Below are positions 55,438 through 64,000 of a DNA stretch of 64,000 bases, in pieces. The DNA is from Strongylocentrotus purpuratus. Its lineage: Eukaryota > Echinodermata > Echinoidea > Camarodonta > Strongylocentrotidae. The stretch covers positions 20,809,647 through 20,873,646 of the forward strand of contig NW_022145612.1 of NCBI RefSeq assembly GCF_000002235.5, read 5' to 3'. Position 1 is the stretch's first letter; every line of letters starts with the position of its first letter. A program made the translations under genes and the position numbers. Under the pieces are notes generated by a model. The model had not been told where the DNA came from, did no database searches, and saw nothing but the letters and a program-made list of their open reading frames with translations.

Positions 55438-55638
55438 CTCTCTAAAAAAAATTGAGTGATCACGGACGTCACTCCTCTGGAGAGTGAAAATGTAGTGAAA
55501 ATAGAGTGAACATTCACCCTTTTCTTCTTAGAGAGCACTCTAAAATCAATCGATTTTCACTCCTAAACAAGTGATCACGGACGTCACTCCCAAGAAAGTG
55601 AAAATAGAGTGAAAATTCACTCTCTTTTTTTAAGAGAG
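55438..55638. mobile_element. TA-flanked MITE, 201 bp
   Basis: TA at 55436-55437 and 55639-55640 flank ends CTCTCTAAAAAAAATTGAG and, on the other strand, CTCTCTTAAAAAAAGAGAG. Within it AGTGATCACGGACGTCACTCC-like blocks occur twice (55455 and 55570), as does an AAAATAGAGTGAA block, so the core is partly duplicated. There is no coding capacity. Tc1/mariner-type target. Confidence 0.7.
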
Positions 55639-56176
55639 TACACTTGTGCTGTCCAATTATTCCTATAGTAGAACGTAGTAAGACGGCCGACGGCTCATAA
55701 ACACCGCCTAACCTTTGGCGTAAAATCATTGCCCTAGGTCCATGGTAAAATGCAGTCGTGCCAATCAATAACCACGAAGACTTAATGGACTCGACGCTCC
55801 CATTAATATACCACCACACTCACACAGGCATTGCGACTGGTAGGACCACCACTTGTTGTTTCTTACTCTTAGTTTTACCAGATCGGTATTAATCGAAAAT
55901 ACACATACTTCAACAAACAGGCCAATACATAATGATACATTAAGCTCCTCAATGTTATATCAGTTTTGAGTATTACTTACATGTTAAATTAATGTCTCAC
56001 AAGAGAAAGTTTTCCCGTCGTCGTAAGCGATCGCTACGGTTGCGAAGGTAAATATAGGCCTGCGAGTCTCTTGTGCCTGCAGCGAGAGTAAACGGTGGTC
56101 CGCTGACAATACAACTGTGGATTTTCGCTCTCACAATGGCGGACCAATAGAGTTATGTAATCAATTAAGCTGAAGT

Positions 56177-58038
56177 CAGGCGCGCCGGAAGCAGTTTGGG
56201 ACTGGGGGGGCAAACATTCCAGGGGCTCACATTCGAGGGGCAGTGACGTAATGAGAAAAAAAGTTCGGAAGGGGGGGGGGGGGCACACGAAAAATCTGCA
56301 TCACCACCAGTCTTACACGTTACATGCAGGTCCCGCGGAACGTTTTTCAAAGTGGAGTATTATCGATCAGGTAGAGCGTAAATTGGCGTGGGGTCCAGGG
56401 AATGAGCCTCGGCAGGGGGTCAAGGGGCTGAGCCCCCGGAAGCTCAGGGGTTTTAGGTATTTATTTACGGTTAGATGAGCATCCAGGGGCCCTCTGTAAG
56501 GCAATTGACGTGTTCCAAGGGGGGGGGGGGGGGGAGAGCCCAGAAATTCAGAGGTTTTGATATTTAACTACGGTCAGATGAGCATCCAGGGGCCGTCTTA
56601 GGGCCCTTGGTGTGGTTCAGGGGGCAGAGCCCCCGGAATCTCAGGGGTTTTAGGTATTTAATTACAGTCAGATGAGCATCCAGGGGCCCGCCTTAGGGCC
56701 CTTGGTGGGGTCCAGGGGGCAGAGCCCCCGGAAGCTCAGAGGTTTTAGGTATTTAATTAAGGTCAGATGAGCATCCAGGGGGCCGCCTTAGGGCCCTTGG
56801 TGGGGTCCAGGGGGCAGAGCCCCCGGAAGCTCAGGGGTTTTAGGTATTTAATTACGGTCAGATGAGCATCCAGGGGCCCGCCTTAGGGCCCATGGTGGGG
56901 TCCAGGGGGCAGAGCCCCCGGAAGCTCAGAGGTTTTAGGTATGTAATTAAGGTCAGATGAGCATCCAGGGGGCCGCCTTAGGGCCCTTGGTGGGGTCCAG
57001 GGGGCAGAGCCCCCGGAAGCTCAGGGGTTTTAGGTATTTAATTACGGTCAGATGAGCATCCAGGGGCACGCCTTAGGGCCCTTGGTGAGGTCCAGGGGGC
57101 AGAGCCCCCGGAAGCTCAGAGGTTTTAGGTATTTAATTAAGGTCAGATGAGCATCCAGGGGGGCCGCCTTAGGGCCCTTGGTGGGGTCCAGGGGTTTTTA
57201 GGTATTTAATTACGGTCAGATGAGCATCCAGGGGCCCGCCTAAGGTCCCTTGGTGGCGTCCGGGGGCAGAGCCCCCGTAAGCTCTGGGGTTTTAAGCATT
57301 TAATTACGGTCAGATGAGCATTTTTTATACCTTATTTGTGACATTGGCAGGTCACTTATTTTTTTCTCCGTCTTTCTTTCTTTTTTTCTTTAACATACTT
57401 TTTCAAAAAGGAGGGGGGGGGGGCTCGAGCCCAGCCACTTTGCAGACCATGACATAAAGGCTTCTAAATTAGCGTATTTCGCCTGACTGTAATTTGGGAA
57501 TTTCTTATTTTCCAACAAACGCATAAAAAGGTATGACTTACAAAAGAAATGGAGAAAAAATGCCGGAAAATCATGTCACAACATCAACATTTGTAAATCA
57601 ATTGTTTCGAATAAGAAATACATCATCCCCCCCCCCCCCCCATCAGTACGCCAGCGTTCAGGGGCTCATGTCTTCTCACCCCTATAACAAAAAAACGGGC
57701 ACGCTTTCCCATTCTCGCACAATATGTCCACGATATGCGCGTATCGCTATTATAGAGACCTCCATTGATAAATACCGTATAGGTGGCATGCGCAATGTTT
57801 ATGAAATTTAATTCCTGTGAACTTTCCGTTTCTTCGAATGGAATTGTATATGTGATTTAATTCAGGTTTTTATTATTGTTACGTTCTTTTGGATTAAAAA
57901 TACAAGCCTTTACTGTTTTTGTTTTTGTTTTTTTTGGAGGGGGGGGCGTTTTGGGGGGGCAAAAATGCGTTTTGCCCCCCCACTTTTTTGACTGGGGGGG
58001 CAACTGCCCCCCCTGCCCCCCCACTTCCGGCGCCTATG
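56177..58038. mobile_element. hAT-like non-autonomous transposon, 1.86 kb
   Basis: The octamer GCTGAAGT occurs at 56169-56176 and 58039-58046 as target duplication. The ends are CAGGCGCGCCGGAAG (left) and, on the other strand, CATAGGCGCCGGAAG (right), with CA..TG termini as in hAT elements. The interior has many G-runs, a 95-bp tandem array and a T-rich stretch near 57357-57400, with no transposase. Confidence 0.75.
56400..57330. repeat. 95-bp tandem repeat, about 10 units, alternating monomers
   Basis: GATGAGCATCCAGGGG recurs at 56474, 56577, 56671, 56766, 56861, 56956, 57051, 57146 and 57219, with a last partial match at 57313. Spacing is mostly 94-95 (one of 103, one of 73). Units alternate between ATTACGGTCA + GGGGCCCGCC + CAGAGG and ATTAAGGTCA + GGGGGCCGCC + CAGGGG forms, giving a 190-bp dimer. 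The array lies inside the hAT-like element. Confidence 0.85.
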
Positions 58039-59411
58039 GCTGAAGTCGTCTGATTACATAATAAGACATTCTACGAATTTAAGTATGATCGAGGACAGCA
58101 AGCGGCGGTACAAAACCAAGATAAAAAGCATGTATGCATGATTTGCCAAAACTCTCTACGGGTTCGATCGTAAATCCCAATTCCAATTTATGGAATGATA
58201 TTTCCAGAAAATTTTAAATTGTGCAATTTTAAATTGTTGGCTTTTCAAAATAATGTGATATATTGAACATTGGCGTAGCGTACGTGGGCTCAGTAATGGG
58301 AGGGGGCACCAGTCTTTAGTCTATTTAGATCATTTTTTTTTTTTTTTTTAATTAGCAGTCATGCACGCACGGCAACCCTCAGGAGTTAAAAAGTTTCGCA
58401 TCATGCACCAAGTATAAAAAATTAGTCAAAGAGGAGTTTCCACTATTCGTACACATACAAGCAAATTTTCGCGTGAGGGCCGCTTGCCCGAAAATATCTT
58501 ATCCGGATCTCAAATATTGCGAGCGAGCGAAAACTCATTCAAATGGCAAAAAATGTTATTTAGTCATCAATATATACCCTAGATAAACTGTACATTTGGT
58601 CATCTCTTTGCTAGGAATCATGTTGTTTAATCAATTTTTTCGAGAAAGAAGCGAACAAGGGGGGAAAAGACACTTTGTTGTGGTATAAAACCCATATTAC
58701 GACATAAAAGTTCAACAAAATATCCTAAATGTGCCATGCTGCCCGAACCAGACGATATTCATGGATTTCGCTGCCTGAAACTATTCCGTTTCTTAATTAT
58801 CCAAGTGAGCGAGCAAAGGAAAAGAAATTTTACTATCTCTGAAATTTTATTTCCCCATCGAAATACCCAAAGTGATATATTTGGGCAACCTTTAATTTGT
58901 TATACTTTCTTTTCGTGACGTTGACGCCTTTTTTGTTCAAACTATATTATTATTTTTTAATATGACTGAAATTCTTTTTCGGCATAAGCCATATCTTATG
59001 AACAATTCTTTCTCGTTGAAAAACGCTGTACTAGATGGTTAACATTTGAGGGGCAGATGACAAGGCATGGAGGGGATATATTGCATTTAAAAGTGAAACG
59101 GACACATTACATACTCTCTCTCTGTCACTTTTCCCGTTTGTCTTTCTTTCGCTCATACTAATTTATGTCTATTTATTTTTCTTCTCTGCTTTACACTACA
59201 TCAATGACGCAGATCGGATCATCCAAAAGAATTTTTCGATACTCGTTTATTGCACTTCTTTCAACATATTTCATTTAACATTTATTATGTTGTCCCCGCG
59301 TTACTGAATAGCATAACCTAATTTTCTGGCTATGGATATTCTAATAAAACAATAATTATACCATCAAACAACCATGGGCAAAAAACACAACAAAACTATC
59401 GCGCACTTCCA

Positions 59412-59859
59412 GTAATCCATCAATCAATCAAACAATTCATTCATTATTAATAATTCGCTCATGATCACAAAATTAACTGGTTCGTTCGTCGTTCGTTCGT
59501 GCAAAGAATATCAGGGAGTACATCATCTAGATAGGAAGATCCTTATTGAGCCAACAGATCGTCTCATCATCGAGCTCACGAAGTCCGGAAGCGCCGTGGG
59601 GGGATTTGTAGATCGGACAATCATCAATGACATGATCCATAGTTTGGATCTCTCCACAGGCGCAGTTTGGTGATGATTCAGCTCCAATTTTATGTAGGAA
59701 ATATTGTGTGCGGCCAACTCCAGTTCTGACACGGTTTAGGTTGACCCAGGCTTTTCTTGGGAGGTCGCTGCCACTTGGTTTTGCACAGGGCTTTGGGATG
59801 AACTCCTTCAGGTTGGTAATGTACGAAAACAATCCACCAATGGATAAGTAATACATCAA
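59412..59859 (-). mobile_element. Non-LTR retrotransposon C-terminal fragment
   Basis: The minus-strand frame ending at 59527 reads LPRKAWVNLNRVRTGVGRT, then CACGEIQTMDHVIDDCPIY. This is the Cys-rich C-terminal segment (C-x-C ... H ... C) found after the reverse transcriptase in Jockey/CR1-like elements. Downstream on that strand, 59412-59440 contains ATTGATTGATTG-type repeats like a retrotransposon tail. Upstream coding parts are missing. Confidence 0.7.
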
Positions 59860-61090
59860 TCACTCACAAGTTTGTAATGTCAAAATAGTTTTTCTCTTTA
59901 TGACGAATGGACGATGAAACAAGAGTAGACATGCCTGCATCATGATTCTGATAAGCAGTCAACAGATTTTTTTCCCCAACCACTTAATTTTCCCAATTAT
60001 TTTACAATATTATAGCAAGTGTGCTTGCACGACAACCATTATTATACCTCATATCATATTAAACTGACAAGTATCGATTTAAACATTTCTCACTTTGCAG
60101 TTTTATAAGTTTCTTTAATTAATGTTTAAAGGGGTTGTAATGATGTTATGAATCAATTAAGAGGAGTGATTATAAAAAAATAACCTTCATTTTCACAATA
60201 TCTACACTCATTCATGTATAATGAGAAAATAAAGGGTTGTAAATAATCATTATCATAAATTTAAAAATTTAAAAAAATCTAGTTTTAACACATGTGGAGG
60301 ATGGGCCCTTTATTTTATTTTACCACTTTGCCAAGCAACTTCCAGCTGAAATCAGACAACCACCTCTTATTAACATTTTCAGGACTTCACAATAATGACT
60401 ACACCAGCACTGGACTCCATTGAATAAGACAATGATATAATTGGTAGTACACATAATTTGCAAATAAGAAATTTGACCAATATGCAAGATTTTTATTATG
60501 AACATGGTTACTGAAATTCCCCTTTTGGAGCATTACTCCCTAGGTATTTGCACACAGGGGGAAGGCAATTTGGCAATCACGACAATACTAATAAGGCAGT
60601 CCATGATCACTACATTACCATTCTTTCCTGGGTGGAGAATGACAAAGGCATGTTGATGTTTTCCAAATGACATCACATTGGCTGCATTGTATGAGATTAA
60701 TACTTAGAATCAGTGCTCCAAAGATATTTCTTCTGTTAGCATTGTAACTTTGTAAGGTAGTAGAAAGTGAGGTTATAATATACTCTTACTAGAGAGAACT
60801 AAAAGAAATTTGTCTTTTTTTACAGGAAAATGAATTGGAAATTTGGAATATCCTACATATTTTATCGTGAGAAACTTTGGAAGAACACATCTTTCCAAAT
60901 ACCTAAGTTTAATCACTTATGAAAGAAAACAAACATTTGGAACCTTTCTGCAACTCTTTTCACATACTCGTTGTTACTACAGAATTGCACAAAGTAGTCT
61001 GCAGTGCCGTACTGTAGTAAATACAATCAAATAACTTTACTAAACAATAATACCTTCATCTAACAAAAATCAGGAGCTGGAAGAATGAAT

Positions 61091-61282
61091 TACAGTCAAA
61101 CCTTCTTTAGTGACAACCTGTATAGAAAGACCAACTGTCTACAAAGACCACACTTTTAGTTTCCCTTGAAAATACTTTCTCATTGAAACATGTACTAAAG
61201 GCACCTGTTCATAAATACCACCTGCCTACATAGACCACTTTTCTTGACTCCCTTGGGTGGTCTTTATAGACAGGTTTCACTA
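61091..61282. mobile_element. MITE copy 2 (CAAACCTG family)
   Basis: Starts TACAGTCAAACCTTCTTTAG and ends AGACAGGTTTCACTATA, the same ends as 48043-48132. The longer body repeats ACCTG..TACA.AGACCAC units and CCCTTGAAAAT, which are also seen in copy 3. Confidence 0.65.
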
Positions 61283-62782
61283 TATAACGGTATATATTCT
61301 TGTGAGTTTCATGCTAACAATTTCCCATTTTTCGGAAGACTTTTCCTTCTTAAAGTGAAGAAAAAACGGATATGTCCAAGCATGATATCATAATACATTT
61401 GTAGAAAGAAAGAAGTTACGCAGATCAGTCGTGTGATTGACAACAATACTATACAATAATACGTCCAGTTATTTGAAAATAATTTTTGCAGCAGAGGTTT
61501 TAAAATTATTATATAATTATAAACAATTACAAAATCATAAAAATTACGACAAGGTCCGATATAATATGAGATTACTCATTGATAACAAAAATGCTAGCTG
61601 CGATTTATCATAAGAATGCTAACCAAGACAAATCCTTATTCAATTCTTTTGAATTTTTAATCATGGACTGAAATTCATCGTATCACCTACGAAGAGAACA
61701 TGGGGACATCTCTTACAAGACAGGCTATATTACACTAATTTGCAGGCACAAACCCTGGTCATTCGTAAAAGAGAGTCTGCACTACAAGACTACCATAGGC
61801 CATATACTATAGCTGCTCTTGACACATATTGACATAACCAGTAGGTAGCTGGGCTAGGCTTCTCTCAAGGCACAATGATTTTTTGATAAAGTGTCAAATT
61901 AGGGTCTGTGCTTGCAGACTAATATTATATTACATACGGAAAGTCGGCTGATGTAGGAATTACAGTGACTTGCAGAAGAGGGGGCTTCAGGACCCATAAC
62001 ATTTCAATTAAAAAATGAAATGTTTAACCAACATTAATGACATGTATGTATAAATGCTATGCAATTGTGGGCTTCACTCGCTTAAAGTAGATATTCATTG
62101 ATTTTAAAAACTAACTTTATTTTCATTATTGCAAAGTTGAAACTTTGATTCGGCAAGATTATCAAAATTCAATGCTTGGAAACATTCAAAGTAACGATTT
62201 TTATAAATTACAAAACGCTTAAATACAGCCCCGGCATAGCACCTGAAGAGCTCTCCGAACGCTGCTGAGTTGTGTGAGATCACAGTATGGACATGATTTG
62301 CACAAGCAGACGATGTCCCATGACATCTCACACATTTTCAGTGCCTGTGTTTTCATCTTCTCTTGAGTTCTTTCTCTTACTTCACTACCGTCAGGCTAAA
62401 TGTATAATCTATTGCCTCACTCTAAACCCCGCACATGGTTTTATTTTGATGACACATGCAGCAATACAAAATAAAGGAATATGTCGCTTGTAAACAAAAT
62501 AAGACGCCATTGTATATTCAGCTGCACACACTGCGGTATGTTCAGCGTTTCAAGAGGGAACAAAATAATGCCGTCCTTAATATAATTCTGGGGGTTTTTC
62601 AATTTGAAAGTCTGGTTTCTTTGATTGTTAATTAACCCCTATCCTGTGTATTTACAAGCAAAAGATTTTAGTTATCAGAATCGGGTCATATCCCCTTTTG
62701 AATGGTTTGACATGACATTACATTTATATACACTAAACTCATCATAATTTGACAAATAATAGCTTTGCAATTATGTTCATTC

Positions 62783-62788
62783 TTTATT
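62783..62788 (-). terminator. Candidate polyadenylation signal for the NIT1-type gene
   Basis: AATAAA on the minus strand, about 580 bases after the stop codon at 63369. Chosen by position only. Confidence 0.3.
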
Positions 62789-63368
62789 GGATGTCATCTG
62801 CTTGGGCAGTATTGGTCCATATAGTGACGTCATTAAAACATCGTTATTTTTCTGGCGAATCTCTCGTATATCCCAGCTGCTGTGGAGATGGTTGTACGGT
62901 ATTTGTATTTTTATAAATTACCCGATATGTAGTTGACCTAAAACTTGTACGATGGCCATCTGTTAGCTTACCAGTTTCTAGTGATACATTAGTTGACATA
63001 TTTGTGATTTTCTTTGAATTTCACCTTTAATAAAAATACACACTTCTAATGTTTACTTGTTCCTCAGCACCTCCTGTGTACTGGTAACCTAACATCAGTG
63101 TGATAGGCTAACTACTTCACAGTTGACCAGGAAAACACTTCATAAAGTCATACTAGTGTATAATGAATCTCCTCTACCATCTTAGGTCCACGCTTGCAAC
63201 GAAACAGCTCCAAGACAGCAATAAAATTGAGTCCAGTTTAGAGACTTTGTTCCTGAATACAGTTCTCGGTGTCTTTCCTCAATTAAAGACATGCCTCAAA
63301 CCAATAACACTTTTCCCTCTTTACTAGAAATTCTCAGATGCTCTCATTAACTTCATGAATCAATAACA

Positions 63369-63518
63369 TTAGAATTGTGGATATAAGTCATTTCTCCTAT
63401 GATTCCAAACTGGCATTGATGTTCTAATCTTTTGAAGATAATCAGGATCAATTTGTGCTACAGCCACTCCTTCTCCTTCACTGCACTGTGCAATGACGGC
63501 TCCCCAAGGATCAACAAT
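63369..63518 (-). CDS. NIT1: Last coding exon of NIT1-type deaminated glutathione amidase (partial)
   Basis: On the minus strand an acceptor (CACCTCAG) opens an exon of 49 codons plus TAA. It reads VDPWGAVIAQCSEGEG, then IDPDYLQKIRTSMPVW and NHRRNDLYPQF. This corresponds to the C-terminus of the nitrilase-superfamily enzyme NIT1 (human VDPWGTVVARCSEG.. and ..HRRPDLY). NIT1 hydrolyses deaminated glutathione. The catalytic Glu-Lys-Cys residues lie in upstream exons outside the window. The chain stops right after the nitrilase domain, so this gene is not the Nit-Fhit fusion of flies and worms. Phase 0 at the acceptor is assumed from the frame. Confidence 0.85.
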   Translation of the reverse strand: MVDPWGAVIAQCSEGEGVAVAQIDPDYLQKIRTSMPVWNHRRNDLYPQF

Positions 63519-64000
63519 CTGAGGTGAAAAAGAAGAAAATAAACAGATTTTGAAGAATTAAAAGAAAGTTATAAAATTTATCTCATTGTAGTAAGTTATT
63601 GAATCTAGTACTTGAATCAAATCAGCCATAACAAAACTGTGTAAACTTTGCATTATTGTGTTAAAAAGTTATCTTCATTTTACATGCATATTACAAAAGT
63701 CGTACTTGCTTTAGTGACCCCCTGCCTACAAAGACCACCTGTCTACAATAGCCACATTTTTTGTTCCCCTTGAAAATGGTTTCTCATTGAAATATGTACT
63801 AAAGGAACCTGTCTACAAAGACCACCTGTCTTCAAAGAACACCTTTTGTGTTTTCCTTGGGTGGTCGCTATAGACAAGTTTGACTGAATATTATTTACAC
63901 TTGAAGCTTGGCCCTAAATTGATCTCTCCTTTCATGTACCTTTTCCTTCATGTTAATCATAGATGTAAAGATGGGGACAGCAAGCCAGTTCTATACAAAC
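63519..64000 (-). other. NIT1 intron to the window edge
   Basis: I see no upstream NIT1 exon before base 64000 on the minus strand. Apart from MITE copy 3 the interval is ordinary AT-rich intron. Confidence 0.5.
63691..63890. mobile_element. MITE copy 3 (CAAACCTG family) in NIT1 last intron
   Basis: A diverged left end (TTACAAAAGTCGTACTTGC) and a well-kept right end GGTGGTCGCTATAGACAAG, then TTTGACTGAATA. The body is collinear with copy 2, including CCTTGAAAATGG, TCTCATTGAAA and ATGTACTAAAGG. Confidence 0.6.

Larger units (their letters stand above)
50914..63368. other. Intergenic region right of the TRPV gene
   Basis: No coding exon was supported. On the minus strand a donor-like CTG|GTAAGT (exon end at 52417) with a CCAAT box (CCAATCAG, about 52459-52466) just upstream is a possible first TRPV exon and promoter. 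The rest is mostly repeats: a palindromic hairpin at 52773, GA tracts, a MITE at 55438, a hAT-like element at 56177, a non-LTR fragment at 59412 and MITE copy 2 at 61091. Stretches such as 60000-61090 and 61290-62780 hold nothing I recognise. A minus-strand AATAAA at 62783-62788 could serve the NIT1 gene. Confidence 0.45.

Noticed and set aside
56400..57330. Telomeric or G-quadruplex-driven repeat
   Set aside because: The unit is a 95-bp complex repeat, not a short telomere motif; the G-runs are part of the unit and no quadruplex claim can be made without testing.
58260..59060. Possible further transposon starting CATTGGCGTAGCG
   Set aside because: The left end looks like a transposon terminus, but I could not find a matching right end or target duplication.

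Overview
This is a stretch of an animal nuclear genome: genes are split into many short exons with GT/AG introns, the sequence is AT-rich, and it is full of microsatellites, LTR and non-LTR retroelements and short inverted-repeat DNA transposons. The gene content, the stand-alone NIT1-type exon and the transposon mix suggest an invertebrate deuterostome, most likely an echinoderm such as a sea urchin. That assignment is inference, because no species-diagnostic sequence is present.

Three genes and one gene end are readable. (1) 4447-13361, + strand: an 11-exon POGLUT1/Rumi protein O-glucosyltransferase, with a signal peptide and a C-terminal KDEL. (2) 16900-19853, + strand: a 4-exon CFAP276 (C1orf194-like) ciliary microtubule protein, with an RFX X-box-like site in intron 3. 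(3) 26059-50242, - strand: a 14-exon, 831-residue TRPV-family channel with ankyrin repeats, S1-S6 and a pore loop, plus at least one upstream non-coding exon; an X-box-like site lies about 3 kb upstream of its ATG. (4) 63369-63518, - strand: the last coding exon of a NIT1-type amidase whose remaining exons lie beyond the right edge. Exon models were joined by hand from splice consensus, and the codon phase closes in every complete gene.

The accessory content is rich. Intron 12 of the TRPV gene (27199-39029) carries a BEL/Pao LTR element in antisense orientation, and a Ty3/Gypsy element is inserted inside its 5' LTR. The Gypsy element has 216-bp LTRs and a GTCAA target duplication, and the intact BEL 3' LTR supplies the empty site. 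Both elements keep a long open frame yet lack central enzymatic domains: RNase H and the integrase zinc finger in the Gypsy element; reverse transcriptase, RNase H and the first integrase aspartate in the BEL element. The BEL 3' LTR ends only 6 bases from the 5' splice site of TRPV exon 12.

Inverted-repeat DNA transposons could be delimited with target duplications: a 1.1-kb element (1971-3090, GTCTT), two TTAA elements (11237-12006 and 27360-27739), a TA-flanked MITE (55438-55638) and a 1.86-kb hAT-like element (56177-58038, 8-bp duplication) whose core is a 95-bp tandem repeat with an alternating two-monomer pattern. Three copies of another short family lie at 48043, 61091 and 63691. A perfect 62-bp-arm palindrome (16432-16563) lies between POGLUT1 and CFAP276. 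Non-LTR retrotransposon tails occur at 3194, 23190, 47038 and 59412. The intervals 19854-26058 and 50914-63368 show no further coding exons that I can support.
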